The notes below the pieces were generated by a model. That model saw only the letters and a list, made by a program, of their open reading frames with translations, searched no databases and was not told the origin of the DNA. Position numbers and translations under genes: made by a program. From Billgrantia bachuensis (GTDB lineage Bacteria > Pseudomonadota > Gammaproteobacteria > Pseudomonadales > Halomonadaceae), in NCBI RefSeq assembly GCF_011742165.1, contig NZ_JAAQTO010000018.1, positions 146,829 through 210,828 on the forward strand: DNA of 64,000 nt, in the 5' to 3' direction. How positions within the stretch are numbered: the stretch's first letter is position 1; each line of letters starts with the position of its first letter. Shown one piece after another: positions 50,381 to 63,184 of the stretch.

Positions 50381-50865
50381 AACACTTGATTCCCACGTGG
50401 ATTATTGACGGAACGTCTTACAGGAATGCCCTGATTCCCGACAGGAACCAGGGACAGATTCGGTTCAAGACCGGAAATTGTAGAGACTTCGGCTGCCCGA
50501 CGCAATTGTTCCGCATGCTGCAGCGAGTCGAGCCGTCGCCGCTGGTGGGCTGAACCGCAGTCTCGACCCCTTGGAGCCACGCTTCCCAACTGTGATTAAC
50601 CTTGGGGACTCTCCCTGTTGATAAGTTTTTTATTTGATTAATAAACAATATAGTAGGTGGCACCATGCTTTGTGGAAAAGCGTTTGGTAAGTCCTGCTCA
50701 TGAGGGGTCAATGGCGTAGCGAAGCCAAGGCACTCGCCAGGCTGTCGAGAGTCCAACCTCGAGCCGCTTTTCCACAGGCCTGTCGGGTGTCGAGCTGCAT
50801 GTGGATAACCCGCCAGCCGAAGGATACAATGGCCGGTCATGCATCAACGGGTATGGTGAGGTCGA
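50381..50865. other. rpmH-dnaA intergenic region, second oriC candidate
   Basis: 485 bp without a gene. DnaA-box-like sites: perfect TGTGGATAA at 50810-50818; one-mismatch sites at 50616-50624, 50671-50679 and 50768-50776. An AT-rich tract spans 50625-50653. In Pseudomonas the functional oriC is in exactly this gap. The sites may alternatively serve only dnaA autoregulation, given the stronger cluster at 25.3-25.8 kb. Confidence 0.6.
50825..50830 (+). promoter_or_regulatory. possible dnaA -10 element with adjacent DnaA box
   Basis: TACAAT lies 36 nt before the dnaA GTG, and a perfect DnaA box (50810-50818) sits just upstream, in the spacer of such a promoter. The -35 is poor (GCTGCA-like near 50804). 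The layout suits autorepression. Confidence 0.4.
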
Positions 50866-52341
50866 GTGTCTCTTGCTCTCTGGCAACAGTGTCTGGATTA
50901 CCTGCAGGATGAGCTGAACGCACAGCAGTTCAATACCTGGATTCGCCCGCTTCAAGCCGAAGAGGGGGGAGCCAACGAGCTGCGCCTGCTGGCGCCCAAC
51001 CGCTTCGTTCGCGATTGGGTTGGCGACAAGTATGCCAAGCGCATCAACGAACTGCTCCGGGACCTGGCGCCTGCCAAACCGCCACGGGTGGTACTGACAG
51101 TCGGTAGCCGCAGAGCGGCGGCGGTCAAGCCGCAGCCGCGAGACCTGGGTGCGCCGGTATCGGCCAACCCTCACTCTCCGTTGGCGCCGGCCGTGCAGGT
51201 GCCACCGCGAGGAGATATCGGCGACGAACGTGAAATCGACCAGCTACGCGAAGAAGGGGCCGGCTCGGGGCGCCGCTCCAGCGGTGATCGCGAAGTGCAG
51301 GTCGAAGGCAGCCTGAAGCACAACAGCGGCCTCAATCCCAGCTTCACCTTCGAAACCTTCGTCGAGGGCAAGTCCAACCAGCTGGCACGGGCCGCCTCGC
51401 GGCAGGTTTCCGAGAACCCCGGAGGCGCCTACAATCCTCTGTTCCTGTATGGCGGTGTCGGGTTGGGCAAGACCCACCTGATGCACGCCGTAGGCAACGC
51501 CTTGGCGTCGCGTCGCGAGAACGCGCGGGTCGTCTACCTCCACTCCGAGCGCTTCGTGGCCGACATGGTCAAGGCACTTCAGCTCAACGCCATCAACGAC
51601 TTCAAGCGTTTCTACCGCAGCGTAGACGCGCTATTGATCGACGACATCCAGTTCTTTGCCGGCAAGGAGCGTTCCCAGGAGGAGTTCTTTCATACCTTCA
51701 ATGCGCTACTCGAAGGTGGCCAGCAGATGATCCTCACCTCCGATCGCTATCCCAAGGAGATCAGCGGCGTCGAGGAGCGACTCAAGTCGCGCTTCGGCTG
51801 GGGATTGACGGTGGCCATCGAGCCGCCGGAGCTGGAAACCCGTGTGGCTATCCTGATGAAGAAGGCCGACCAGGCCAAGGTCGACCTGCCCCACGATGCT
51901 GCCTTCTTCATCGCCCAGAAGATCCGCTCCAACGTGCGCGAACTGGAGGGGGCTCTCAAGAAGGTCATCGCCGACTCCCACTTCATGGGCAAGCCGATCA
52001 CCCAGGATTTCATTCGCGAGTCGTTGAAGGACCTGCTGGCACTGCAGGACAAGCAGGTGGGCGTGGACAATATTCAGCGCACCGTTGCCGAGTACTACAA
52101 GATCAAGCTGGCCGACCTGCTCTCCAAGCGGCGTTCGCGCTCGGTGGCGCGGCCGCGTCAGGTAGCCATGGCGTTGGCCAAGGAGCTGACCAACCACAGC
52201 CTGCCTGAAATCGGCGATGCCTTCGGCGGGCGTGACCACACCACGGTACTGCATGCCTGTCGCAAGGTGCAGGCTCTGCAGGAGGAGAGCGCGGATATCC
52301 GCGAGGATTACAAGAACTTGCTGCGACTGCTGACCAGCTGA
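50866..52341 (+). CDS. dnaA: chromosomal replication initiator DnaA
   Basis: 491 aa. Domain I ([26 protein letters not shown]), a long variable linker, AAA+ domain with Walker [14 protein letters not shown] and Walker [13 protein letters not shown], and the DNA-binding signature [15 protein letters not shown] at the C-terminus. Start is a GTG at 50866 with GAGG upstream. First gene of dnaA-dnaN-recF-gyrB. Confidence 0.98.
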   Translation: MSLALWQQCLDYLQDELNAQQFNTWIRPLQAEEGGANELRLLAPNRFVRDWVGDKYAKRINELLRDLAPAKPPRVVLTVGSRRAAAVKPQPRDLGAPVSANPHSPLAPAVQVPPRGDIGDEREIDQLREEGAGSGRRSSGDREVQVEGSLKHNSGLNPSFTFETFVEGKSNQLARAASRQVSENPGGAYNPLFLYGGVGLGKTHLMHAVGNALASRRENARVVYLHSERFVADMVKALQLNAINDFKRFYRSVDALLIDDIQFFAGKERSQEEFFHTFNALLEGGQQMILTSDRYPKEISGVEERLKSRFGWGLTVAIEPPELETRVAILMKKADQAKVDLPHDAAFFIAQKIRSNVRELEGALKKVIADSHFMGKPITQDFIRESLKDLLALQDKQVGVDNIQRTVAEYYKIKLADLLSKRRSRSVARPRQVAMALAKELTNHSLPEIGDAFGGRDHTTVLHACRKVQALQEESADIREDYKNLLRLLTS

Positions 52342-52408
52342 CGCATGCTCGCCGGGACGCCTGACCCAACGCCCGACACCCATCTACAGGACGAGACGTG
52401 GAGCCGAC

Positions 52409-53512
52409 ATGAGATTTTCCATTACCCGCGAAGCGCTGCTACGGCCGCTGGCACTGGTGGCTGGCGTGGTGGAGCGTCGCCAGACCCTGCCGGTGCTGTC
52501 CAACGTGCTGATCCAGGTCGATCAGGACGAGGTAGCCCTTACCGGCACCGATCTCGAGGTCGAACTGATCGGACGCACGGTGGCATCGCAGGTCGATGCA
52601 CCGGGTGCCGTTACCGTGCCGGCCCGCAAGCTGATGGACATCTGCAAGTCGCTGCCCGACCAGGCCGAATTGCAGTTCAGCCTGGAGGAGGGGCGCGCCG
52701 TGCTGCGTAGCGGGCGTTCCCGCTTTACCCTTTCGACCCTGCCGGTTGCCGAATTCCCGAATATTGAAGATAGCGCTGGGGATGTCGAACTCAGCCTGCC
52801 ACGCGGGACGCTCAAGCATCTCATCGATGCCACTTCCTTCGCCATGGCCCAGCAGGACGTGCGCTACTACCTGAACGGTATGCTGCTCGAGCTGCGTTCC
52901 AACCTGGTGCGTACCGTGGCGACCGACGGTCACCGGCTGGCCGTATGTTCGCGCCCGGCAGAGATCCAGGTGGAGCCCGCGCGTAAGCTGATCGTACCGC
53001 GCAAAGGTGTGCTCGAGCTGGTACGCCTGCTTGATGACGGCGACGAGCCGGTGACGCTGACCCTGAGTGCCAGTCACGTACGGGCGCATACCGGCGATTT
53101 CACGTTTACCTCCAAGCTGGTCGATGGCAAGTTCCCCGACTATGAGCGGGTAGTGCCGCGTGGAGGCGACAAGGTCTTCATTGCCGAACGTGCCGAGCTG
53201 CGTCAGGTGCTCTCACGCACATCCATCCTCTCGAATGAGAAGTATCGTGGTGTGCGCCTGCATCTTCAGGAGGGCAACCTGCAGGTAATGGCGAACAACC
53301 CCGAGCAGGAGGAGGCTGAGGAGAACGTAGCCGTAGAGTACGGTGGCGACTCTCTCGAGATCGGCTTTAATGTTGGCTATCTCATTGATGTTCTTAGTGT
53401 TATTGGCGAAGACAGAGTGCAGATGACTCTCGCCGATTCGAACAGCAGCGCCTTGTTGGAAGAGCCCGGCGGGGGCGATGCCCTGTATGTCGTCATGCCG
53501 ATGCGCCTTTGA
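52409..53512 (+). CDS. dnaN: DNA polymerase III beta sliding clamp
   Basis: 367 aa (E. coli 366). Starts MRFSITREALLRPLALVAGVVERRQTLPVLSNVL, ends YVVMPMRL. Three repeated clamp domains. Confers processivity on replicative polymerase. Confidence 0.98.
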   Translation: MRFSITREALLRPLALVAGVVERRQTLPVLSNVLIQVDQDEVALTGTDLEVELIGRTVASQVDAPGAVTVPARKLMDICKSLPDQAELQFSLEEGRAVLRSGRSRFTLSTLPVAEFPNIEDSAGDVELSLPRGTLKHLIDATSFAMAQQDVRYYLNGMLLELRSNLVRTVATDGHRLAVCSRPAEIQVEPARKLIVPRKGVLELVRLLDDGDEPVTLTLSASHVRAHTGDFTFTSKLVDGKFPDYERVVPRGGDKVFIAERAELRQVLSRTSILSNEKYRGVRLHLQEGNLQVMANNPEQEEAEENVAVEYGGDSLEIGFNVGYLIDVLSVIGEDRVQMTLADSNSSALLEEPGGGDALYVVMPMRL

Positions 53513-53599
53513 GACGGCCGCTCTGCTCGTACTCCATCACACCTGGCCGTGCCGCGACAGTGACGCGGCCGGGTGTCACCTGGCTGCGCGCTACCCAGT

Positions 53600-54724
53600 A
53601 TGTTGATTGACCGTCTCGCTTTTACCGGCCTGCGGAACCTGGGGATGCTCGATTTCACGCCGAGCTCCGGCATCAACTTGATCGTGGGACGTAACGGCAG
53701 TGGCAAAACCAGCCTGCTCGAAGGGCTTCATATCCTTGGTATGGGGCGCTCCTTCCGCACACGGCAGCTAAAACACGCCATCGCCCATGACGCCGAGGAG
53801 ATGACGCTGTTTGCTCGTCTGGCCGGCGAGCCCCCCCTGCCGATTGGGGTTCGTCGCGCACGCGCATTGGCGGAGCTGGAAATGCGAATGGGGGGAGAGC
53901 GGGTTTCGCGTTTGGCGCAGTTGATCGAAGCACTTCCCTTGCAGTTGGTCAACCCCGATGCCTTTCGTCTCCTCGAAGGCCCTCCGGCCGGCCGGAGGGA
54001 GTTTCTCGATTGGGGTGTGTTTCACGTGAAACACGGCTTCTACGATGCCTGGCGCCGCGCCAAGCGCGCGCTGAAGCATCGGAATGCGCTCCTTAGACAT
54101 GGTAGAATGGATGCCAATAGCCTGGCTGCCTGGGAGCAGGAGCTGGCACTGTGGGGCGAGCGGGTCGATAACCTGAGACGTGAGTGGATGGCCAGCTTCG
54201 TTCCCGTATTCGAAGAGACGCTAGCTCGCTTGATCGAGCTGCCCGAGTTGAGACTGCGCTACTCTCGCGGCTGGGACAAGCAGCGCTCCTTGCAGGAGGT
54301 GCTCGAGCAGGGGCGGTCGGCAGACCAGCAAATGGGATTTACCCAGAATGGGCCCCAGCGCGCCGACTTGCGCATTCGGTTGGGGCGTCGCCCTGCTGTT
54401 GAGGTGCTGTCGCGAGGCCAACAGAAGCTGGTAGTAAGTGCGTTAAAGCTGGCCCAGGGTCGGCTGTTAGAGCTAACGACAGGGCGCAGCTGTCTTTACT
54501 TGGTAGACGATTTACCCGCAGAGCTGGATGCCGAGCATCGTCGCGTTTTTTGCCGGCTGCTGGAATCCATGCGCTGCCAGGCTTTTATCACTAGTGTCGA
54601 ACACGATGCCCTAGTGGGACCATGGCAATCCCACACGCCACTGGCGATGTTTCACGTGAAACAAGCCTCTTCTGGAGCAGGGCAGCTAGTGCCACAGGCA
54701 CAGATAGACTTCACGACGGAGTAG
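53600..54724 (+). CDS. recF: DNA replication and repair protein RecF
   Basis: 374 aa. Walker A VGRNGSGKTSLLEG at about residues 30-43, signature LSRGQQKLVV and Walker B LYLVDDLPAELD. Loads RecA at gaps with RecO and RecR. Two parS-like sites lie inside the coding sequence; they encode FHVKH and FHVKQ segments. Start ATG at 53600; nine upstream codons are open. Confidence 0.95.
   Translation: MLIDRLAFTGLRNLGMLDFTPSSGINLIVGRNGSGKTSLLEGLHILGMGRSFRTRQLKHAIAHDAEEMTLFARLAGEPPLPIGVRRARALAELEMRMGGERVSRLAQLIEALPLQLVNPDAFRLLEGPPAGRREFLDWGVFHVKHGFYDAWRRAKRALKHRNALLRHGRMDANSLAAWEQELALWGERVDNLRREWMASFVPVFEETLARLIELPELRLRYSRGWDKQRSLQEVLEQGRSADQQMGFTQNGPQRADLRIRLGRRPAVEVLSRGQQKLVVSALKLAQGRLLELTTGRSCLYLVDDLPAELDAEHRRVFCRLLESMRCQAFITSVEHDALVGPWQSHTPLAMFHVKQASSGAGQLVPQAQIDFTTE
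54018..54033. promoter_or_regulatory. parS site 1 (within recF)
   Basis: TGTTTCACGTGAAACA, a perfect 16-bp palindrome identical to the bacterial parS consensus bound by ParB. Encodes part of the RecF protein. Confidence 0.88.
54648..54663. promoter_or_regulatory. parS site 2 (within recF 3' end)
   Basis: TGTTTCACGTGAAACA, a perfect match to consensus parS, 60 nt before the recF stop. Confidence 0.88.
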
Positions 54725-57148
<2,424 letters not shown>

Positions 57149-57165
57149 GGCGTGATCGAGCATAG

Positions 57166-57181
57166 CGTTTCACGTGAAACG
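57166..57181. promoter_or_regulatory. parS-like site 3 (after gyrB)
   Basis: CGTTTCACGTGAAACG, palindromic with the 14-bp parS core intact; outer bases differ from consensus. Lies 18 nt past the gyrB stop. Confidence 0.8.
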
Positions 57182-57217
57182 CCATGCTGGGTAAGTTAAA
57201 TCAATGTTCTACAAGGC

Positions 57218-57246
57218 AAAGCCGACCTATAGCGGGTCGGCTTTTT
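57218..57246. terminator. bidirectional terminator between gyrB and gmhB
   Basis: Stem AAAGCCGACC / GGTCGGCTTT with a 7-nt loop, followed by T-run CTTTTTC on the plus strand; sits between convergent genes. Confidence 0.88.
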
Positions 57247-57262
57247 CTCTTCAAGCCTTGCT

Positions 57263-57814
57263 CTAAGGGTTTAGTAGCCAATCGACGAAAGCCGAAAGGT
57301 CATCGAAAATGAATGCCTTATCGAGGCCTACTCCTTTTGCCTCGGTCCTGCGTCCCTTTCCGGTGCGCACGAGAGCAACATGGCAGCCCATTGGCTCGCC
57401 TGCCTGCAAGTCGCGCAGGCTGTCGCCCACCATCCAGCTTCCCTCCAGGCTCGGCAGGTCTAGCGCGTCGCGAACTTCCGCTAGAAGTCCGGGTAATGGT
57501 TTGCGGCATGAGCAGCCATCATTGGGTCCGTGCGGGCAGTATGCGATATGTGCGATTGATCCGCCTGCCTCGTTGACCTGCCTTTCGAGCTCGGCGTGCA
57601 TTAATGCCAGCGTGGCCTCGTCATAGTAGCCACGCGCGATGCCGGATTGGTTGGTGGCAATGGCAACGGCCCAGCCCGCTCGGGAGAGGCGTGCAATGGC
57701 TTCGATGGCGGTAGGGTAGGGGATCCATTCGTCAAGCGACCGGATATAGTCGTCTGAGTCCAGATTGATGACGCCATCCCTGTCGAGAATAACGAGTCGG
57801 GTTGCTTCGGCCAT
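57263..57814 (-). CDS. gmhB: D-glycero-beta-D-manno-heptose 1,7-bisphosphate 7-phosphatase
   Basis: 183 aa HAD phosphatase. Motif I LDRDGVIN at residues 10-17, motif II ATNQSGIARG, the zinc loop CPHGPNDGCSCRKP and motif IV MVGDSLRDLQAG. Removes the 7-phosphate in ADP-heptose synthesis for LPS. The start at 57814 (MAEATRLVILD) is clear; the open frame upstream runs through parS. It follows glyS, and hldD and waaF lie on the other side of glyQS. Confidence 0.94.
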   Translation of the reverse strand: MAEATRLVILDRDGVINLDSDDYIRSLDEWIPYPTAIEAIARLSRAGWAVAIATNQSGIARGYYDEATLALMHAELERQVNEAGGSIAHIAYCPHGPNDGCSCRKPLPGLLAEVRDALDLPSLEGSWMVGDSLRDLQAGEPMGCHVALVRTGKGRRTEAKGVGLDKAFIFDDLSAFVDWLLNP

Positions 57815-57848
57815 GACACACCATGAGCAGATTCGGAGATAAGAGAAG

Positions 57849-57864
57849 TGTTTCACGTGAAACA
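57849..57864. promoter_or_regulatory. parS site 4 (upstream of gmhB)
   Basis: TGTTTCACGTGAAACA, perfect consensus parS in the gap between gmhB and glyS. Confidence 0.88.
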
Positions 57865-57897
57865 AGCGCTGCCAAGACGGGCCATCAGGGTGTGCCA

Positions 57898-57913
57898 TGT
57901 TTCACGTGAAACG
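57898..57913. promoter_or_regulatory. parS site 5 (upstream of gmhB)
   Basis: TGTTTCACGTGAAACG, one mismatch to consensus, only 33 bp from site 4. Confidence 0.82.
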
Positions 57914-57924
57914 CCAGGAGAAAT

Positions 57925-57955
57925 AAAAAAACCGGCCGGGGAGAGTCCCGGCCGG
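57925..57955 (-). terminator. rho-independent terminator of glyQS
   Basis: Stem CCGGCCGGG / CCCGGCCGG followed on the minus strand by a run of seven T, about 20 nt past the glyS stop. Confidence 0.9.
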
Positions 57956-57975
57956 CTGTCGCGCAGGGGTGTAGC

Positions 57976-60045
57976 TTATTGCTGTAGCAGGGCGATGTCC
58001 GCCACCTCGAGGAACAGCGCCTGGAGAGCGGCCAGTAGCGCCAAGCGATTGCGCCGGATGGCATCTTCGTCAGCCATGACCATGACCTCATCGAAGAAAG
58101 TATCCACCGGGGCGCGCAGCCCTGCCAGAAAGTCCAGCGCTTCGCGATAGCGACCCTCGGCGAACAGCGGCATGACACGCTCGCGGCTGGATGAGACGGC
58201 ATCGTTCAGCGCCTGCTCGGCGGGTTCCAGCAGCAACGTACGGTCGATCTGGCCACCGGCATCGTCGGCCTGCTTGGCTAGGATATTGGAGACCCGCTTG
58301 TTAGCCGCCGCCAAGGCAAGGGCCTCCTCGCGCTGAGTGAATGCGTGTACCGCACGCAAGCGACGGGCGAAGTCGAGAGGTTTGGTTACCGGCCGGGCGC
58401 GTACCGCGATATACACCTCGGCCGTGATGCCTTCTTCCTGACCCCAGGCGCGGAAGCGGTCGAGCATGTAGCCGAGGACTTCCTCGACCAAGCTCTCGGC
58501 GTAGGGCAGCTCCTGATGCTGTGCGGCGGCCAGTTCGAGCAGTTCGCGAAGGTCAAGGTCCAGCTCGCCCTTGATCATGATATTGAGCACGCCAATGGCG
58601 GCGCGACGCAGGGCGAAGGGGTCCCTGGTGCCGCTGGGCCGCTGGCCGATGCCGAAGATACCGGTGAGGGTATCGAGACGGTCGGCTAGCGCCAGGGCCT
58701 GGCCGGTGCGGCACGCAGGAATCTCATCGCCGGCGAAACGAGGCAGATACTGCTCTTCCAGTGCCTGCGCCACTTCAGTGGGTTCGCCGTCGTGGGTGGC
58801 GTAGTAGCGTCCCATGATGCCCTGTAGTTCGGGAAACTCGAGCACCATCTCGGTGACCAGATCGCACTTGGCCAGCTCGGCCGCACGACGTGCCTGGGCC
58901 ACATCACAGCCGATGCGACCGGCAATGAACGCGGCCACAGCGGCACTGCGATGCGCCTTGTCGGCCAGGGTACCCAACTGCTGCTGGAACACCACGCTGG
59001 CGAGCCCGGGTATGCGCGCCGACAGTGGCTGCTTGCGGTCGGTGTCGTAAAAGAAAGCGGCGTCGGCGAGGCGTGGGCGAATGACCTTCTCATTACCCTC
59101 GATGACCCGTTGCGGATCCTGGCTGTCGATGTTCGCGATGGTAATGAACTGCGGCTTGAGTCGCCCCTGCGCATCGAGCAGATGGAAGTACTTCTGGTTG
59201 GCCTTCATCGATGAGATCAGGCATTCCGCCGGCACTTCGAGAAAACGTTCGTCGAAGCTGCCGGCCAATGCCACCGGCCACTCGACCAGGCCGCTGACTT
59301 CGATGAGCAACGCTTCGTCGATGACCGCCTGGGCTTCCTGCACCTCGGCCTCGGCCAGTACCTGTTCGCGGATTCGCTCGCGGCGGCGCTCACGATCGGC
59401 CAGTACCCAGGCCTGCTCAAGGGCGGAGAGATAGTCGTCGGCATGCACCAACTCGATGGGCTCTGGGGCATGGAAGCGGTGTCCGCGGGTGGTGCGACCA
59501 GAAGTCAGCCCCAGCGATTGGGCGTCGACCACCTCGTTGCCGTAGAGCATTACCAGCCAGTGAACGGGGCGCGAGAACTCGATTCGGGACGCGCCCCAAC
59601 GCATGTTCTTGGGCACCGGCAAGGCTGCGATGGCACGGTCGACGATGTCCGGCAGCAACCGGGTCGTCGTCTCGCCTTGCTGTTGCTCGCGGTAGCCGAG
59701 CCATGTGCCCTTGTCGGTTTCCAGATGGATCAGGTCTGCCACGCTGACGCCACAGGAGCGCGCGAAGCCTTCGGCGGCCTTGGTCGGCTGACCGTCCTTG
59801 AAGGCGGCGGCGAGTGCCGGGCCGCGACGTTCCACCTCGCGGTCGGGCTGCTTATCGGCCAGTTCGGCCACTTGCACGGCCAGGCGGCGCGGCGTGGCAT
59901 AGGCGCGAACGTCGCCGAAGCTGACCTCGGCCTCGGTGAGCCCCCGGCGAATGCCATCGGCGAGCGCATCCGAGAGCGAATCGATAGCGCCCGGCGGTAG
60001 CTCCTCGACGCCCAGCTCGATCAGAAAGGTATTGGCAGCCATCAT
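57976..60045 (-). CDS. glyS: glycyl-tRNA synthetase beta subunit
   Basis: 689 aa (E. coli 689). N-terminal [15 protein letters not shown], middle domain [17 protein letters not shown]-like region and a C-terminal anticodon-binding domain ([22 protein letters not shown]). Works as alpha2beta2 with GlyQ. Start overlaps the glyQ stop (ATGATGG), with GGGAG upstream. Confidence 0.97.
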   Translation of the reverse strand: MMAANTFLIELGVEELPPGAIDSLSDALADGIRRGLTEAEVSFGDVRAYATPRRLAVQVAELADKQPDREVERRGPALAAAFKDGQPTKAAEGFARSCGVSVADLIHLETDKGTWLGYREQQQGETTTRLLPDIVDRAIAALPVPKNMRWGASRIEFSRPVHWLVMLYGNEVVDAQSLGLTSGRTTRGHRFHAPEPIELVHADDYLSALEQAWVLADRERRRERIREQVLAEAEVQEAQAVIDEALLIEVSGLVEWPVALAGSFDERFLEVPAECLISSMKANQKYFHLLDAQGRLKPQFITIANIDSQDPQRVIEGNEKVIRPRLADAAFFYDTDRKQPLSARIPGLASVVFQQQLGTLADKAHRSAAVAAFIAGRIGCDVAQARRAAELAKCDLVTEMVLEFPELQGIMGRYYATHDGEPTEVAQALEEQYLPRFAGDEIPACRTGQALALADRLDTLTGIFGIGQRPSGTRDPFALRRAAIGVLNIMIKGELDLDLRELLELAAAQHQELPYAESLVEEVLGYMLDRFRAWGQEEGITAEVYIAVRARPVTKPLDFARRLRAVHAFTQREEALALAAANKRVSNILAKQADDAGGQIDRTLLLEPAEQALNDAVSSSRERVMPLFAEGRYREALDFLAGLRAPVDTFFDEVMVMADEDAIRRNRLALLAALQALFLEVADIALLQQ

Positions 60046-61058
60046 GCGTCTCCCTGTTCGGCGTTCATGTCCTGGGCCAGCAGTTCCTGACGCAGCGCCT
60101 CGGGGGCCAGCGGGAAGCCGGCAGCCTTGCGCGAGGCATAGTAGGCGTGGGCCACGTCGCGAGCCATGGTGCGTACGCGCAGGATGAAGCGCTGACGCTC
60201 GGTCACCGAGATGGCATGGCGGGCATCCAGCAGATTGAAGGTATGCGAGGCCTTGAGCACCTGCTCATAGGCGGGCAGTGGCAGGTTGGCCTCGAGCAGC
60301 TTGGTGCACTCTCGCTCCTGATGATCAAAAGCCTTGAACAGGGCCGGCACATCGGCATGCTCGAAGTTGTAGGCCGACTGTTCACGCTCGTTCTGCAGGT
60401 AGACGTCGCCATAGGTGACCTTGGAGCCGTCCGGTGCGATGGTCCAGACCAGATCGTAGACGCTGTCGACGTTCTGCAGGTACATGGCGATACGCTCGAG
60501 GCCATAGGTCAGCTCGCCGGTGACCGGATAGCACTCCAGCCCACCGGCCTGCTGGAAATAGGTGAACTGGGTCACTTCCATGCCGTTGAGCCAGACTTCC
60601 CAGCCGAGCCCCCAGGCGCCGAGGGTCGGCGACTCCCAGTTGTCCTCGACGAAGCGAATGTCATGCACCAGCGGGTCGAGCCCGAGACGAGCGAGCGAGC
60701 CCAGGAAGCGCTCCTGCAGGTCGGCAGGGGAGGGCTTCATCACCACCTGGAACTGGTAATAGTGCTGCAGGCGGTTGGGGTTCTCGCCGTAGCGGCCGTC
60801 GGTGGGGCGCCGGGAAGGCTGCACGTAGGCGGCGTTCCAGGTTTCCGGGCCGATGGAGCGCAGGAAGGTGGCGGGGTGGAAGGTGCCGGCCCCGACCTCC
60901 ATGTCCAGTGGCTGAAGCACCACGCAGCCTTGTTCGGCCCAGTACTGCTGCAGGGAGAGTATCAGGCCCTGGAAAGTGGTCGCGTCTGGCGTCGACCCTG
61001 GAGCCGAGGTCGACGAGGGTGTCGAGAGCGTCTGCGACGGGTTTGGCGAGGGAGTCAT
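60042..61058 (-). CDS. glyQ: glycyl-tRNA synthetase alpha subunit
   Basis: 338 aa from the ATG at 61058. Core begins [19 protein letters not shown], with [34 protein letters not shown] and [13 protein letters not shown] (class II active-site elements). The N-terminus carries about 28 serine-, proline- and threonine-rich residues that E. coli GlyQ lacks; an ATG at 61079 would add seven more. Neither start has a strong ribosome binding site. Divergent from hldD. Confidence 0.95.
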   Translation of the reverse strand: MTPSPNPSQTLSTPSSTSAPGSTPDATTFQGLILSLQQYWAEQGCVVLQPLDMEVGAGTFHPATFLRSIGPETWNAAYVQPSRRPTDGRYGENPNRLQHYYQFQVVMKPSPADLQERFLGSLARLGLDPLVHDIRFVEDNWESPTLGAWGLGWEVWLNGMEVTQFTYFQQAGGLECYPVTGELTYGLERIAMYLQNVDSVYDLVWTIAPDGSKVTYGDVYLQNEREQSAYNFEHADVPALFKAFDHQERECTKLLEANLPLPAYEQVLKASHTFNLLDARHAISVTERQRFILRVRTMARDVAHAYYASRKAAGFPLAPEALRQELLAQDMNAEQGDA

Positions 61059-61157
61059 TGCGGAAGCACCGTTGGCCATGAATTCACAAGGCGTCAAGTA
61101 TACAATCACAGGCACATCGGTTATAGGCGCAGCGGCTGCGCCCCAGTGAGGTTCACA

Positions 61158-62123
61158 ATGATCGTAGTGACAGGTGGCGCCGGCTTCATCGGCTCGAATC
61201 TGGTCAAGGCCCTCAACGCGCGCGGGCACAATGACGTTCTGGTGGTCGACGACCTGCGCGACGGTACCAAGTTCGTCAACCTGGCGGACTGCACCCTGGG
61301 CGATTATCTCGACAAGGACGACTTCCGCGCGCGCATCGAAGCGGCACTGCGTGGCGAGTCCTCTCGCCTGCCGCCGATCGAGGCGATCTTCCATGAAGGC
61401 GCCTGCTCGGATACTACCGAGTGGGATGGGCGCTTCATGCTCGACAATAACTTCGAGTACTCCAAGGTGCTGCTGCACTTCTGCCAGCAGCAGGGCATTC
61501 CCTTCCTCTACGCTTCCTCGGCGGCCACCTACGGTGGTAGCCAGGTATTTCGCGAAGAGCCCGAATACGAGAAGCCGCTCAATGTCTACGGCTATTCCAA
61601 GCTGCTGTTCGACCAGTACGTGCGCCAGCACTGGAACGAACTGACCAGCCAGGTGGTGGGCTTTCGCTACTTCAACGTCTACGGACCGCGCGAACAGCAC
61701 AAGGGCAAGATGGCAAGCGTGGCCTACCATAACCATACCCAGATCAGCGCAGGGCAGGACCTCCGGCTGTTCGGTGCCTGGGACGGCTATGAGGCCGGCA
61801 TGCAGAGCCGCGATTTCGTCTACGTCGGCGACGTGGTGGACGTCAATCTGTGGTTCCTCGATAACCCCGGCAAGTCAGGCATCTTCAACCTCGGCTCGGG
61901 GCGTGCAGAGCCGTTCAAAGCCATCGGCGAGGCGGTGATTGCCCACCATGGCCGAGGGCGTATCGAGTACATCGATTTTCCCGACGAGCTCAAGGGGCGC
62001 TACCAGAGCTATACCCGGGCCGACATCACGCGGTTGCGCGAGGCTGGCTACGACCGCGAGTTCCGCACCGTGGCCGAGGGCGTAGAGGCCTACCTGGAGT
62101 GGCTGGACGGGGCCAAGGGATGA
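61158..62123 (+). CDS. hldD: ADP-L-glycero-D-manno-heptose 6-epimerase
   Basis: 321 aa short-chain dehydrogenase/reductase. [19 protein letters not shown] (NADP site), ASSAATYGG, catalytic YGYSKLLFD, and [20 protein letters not shown], which is diagnostic for RfaD/HldD. Last step of ADP-heptose synthesis. ATG at 61158 with GAGG upstream; the earlier open frame is antisense to glyQ. Confidence 0.97.
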   Translation: MIVVTGGAGFIGSNLVKALNARGHNDVLVVDDLRDGTKFVNLADCTLGDYLDKDDFRARIEAALRGESSRLPPIEAIFHEGACSDTTEWDGRFMLDNNFEYSKVLLHFCQQQGIPFLYASSAATYGGSQVFREEPEYEKPLNVYGYSKLLFDQYVRQHWNELTSQVVGFRYFNVYGPREQHKGKMASVAYHNHTQISAGQDLRLFGAWDGYEAGMQSRDFVYVGDVVDVNLWFLDNPGKSGIFNLGSGRAEPFKAIGEAVIAHHGRGRIEYIDFPDELKGRYQSYTRADITRLREAGYDREFRTVAEGVEAYLEWLDGAKG

Positions 62124-63166
62124 GCCAGGCGGCCACGCCGGAGTCTCGTATTCTAGTAGTCGGCCCGTCCTGGGTCGGCGACATGGTCATGGCCCAGAGC
62201 CTGTTCAAGACCCTCAAGCAGCGCCAGCCGGAGAGCCATCTCGGCGTGGTGGCGCCGGGCTGGTCGCAGCCAATTCTCGAGCGCATGCAGGAGGTCGACG
62301 AGGTGGCGACCCTGGACGTCGGCCACGGTGAGTTTGGCTGGGCGACCCGGCGCACCCTGGCGAAACAGCTGCGCGGTCGCTTCGACAGGGCTATCGTGCT
62401 GCCGCGCTCGTGGAAGTCGGCGCTGGTGCCGTTCCTGGCGCGCATTCCCCACCGAGTGGGTTTTACCGGCGAGCAGCGCTATGGGCTGCTCAACGAGCGG
62501 CGCGAGCTCGACAAGGCGCGGCTCGACCAGACCGTCAAGCGCTTTGTGGCGCTGGGGCTATCGGCCGAAGAGATCCGGCGCGGCGATTTCGCCATCCCTC
62601 GGCCACGGTTGCGTATCGACTCTGCCAACCTGGCCGCACTGCACGAAAGACTGGGATTGGGGAGGCAGCCAGCCGTTGGCATGATGCCCGGCGCGGAGTA
62701 CGGCCCAGCCAAGCAGTGGCCGCTGGGACACTTTCGCGAGCTTGCCGGGCGCTTGACCGCCGAGGGCTTCGAGGTGCGCGTGCTGGGCGGCCCCAAGGAC
62801 GCCGCTGCGGGGGAGGCGATCGCCGAGGGTCAGGCACAGGTGCACAACCTGTGTGGCCAGACCCGCCTGGCAGATGCAGTGGACCTGCTCGCCGATTGTC
62901 AGCAGGTGGTCACCAACGATTCGGGCCTTATGCATGTGGCCGCCGCGGTAGGGACTCGGGTGCAGGCCCTCTACGGTTCGTCGTCGCCGGCCTATACGCC
63001 GCCACTGACCGACAGCGCCGAGATTCACTACCTGGGTCTATCCTGCTCGCCCTGCTTCGAACGCAACTGCCCGTTGGGCCACACCAATTGCCTGGTGCAG
63101 CTTTCGCCCCAGCGCGTACTCGCCGCCTTGCTGGCGACGCCCACTGGGGTGATCGCACGCAACTGA
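62120..63166 (+). CDS. waaF: LPS heptosyltransferase II
   Basis: 348 aa GT9 glycosyltransferase. [19 protein letters not shown] at the N-terminus, [18 protein letters not shown] and [25 protein letters not shown] (donor-binding). Transfers the second heptose to the LPS inner core. Start overlaps the hldD stop (ATGA), so the two are coupled. Confidence 0.95.
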   Translation: MSQAATPESRILVVGPSWVGDMVMAQSLFKTLKQRQPESHLGVVAPGWSQPILERMQEVDEVATLDVGHGEFGWATRRTLAKQLRGRFDRAIVLPRSWKSALVPFLARIPHRVGFTGEQRYGLLNERRELDKARLDQTVKRFVALGLSAEEIRRGDFAIPRPRLRIDSANLAALHERLGLGRQPAVGMMPGAEYGPAKQWPLGHFRELAGRLTAEGFEVRVLGGPKDAAAGEAIAEGQAQVHNLCGQTRLADAVDLLADCQQVVTNDSGLMHVAAAVGTRVQALYGSSSPAYTPPLTDSAEIHYLGLSCSPCFERNCPLGHTNCLVQLSPQRVLAALLATPTGVIARN

Positions 63167-63184
63167 GCAGCCGACGGCGGGTAT

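Noticed and set aside
61080..61736. N-terminal extension of glyQ to 61736
   Set aside because: Runs antisense through hldD and has no glycyl-tRNA synthetase content.
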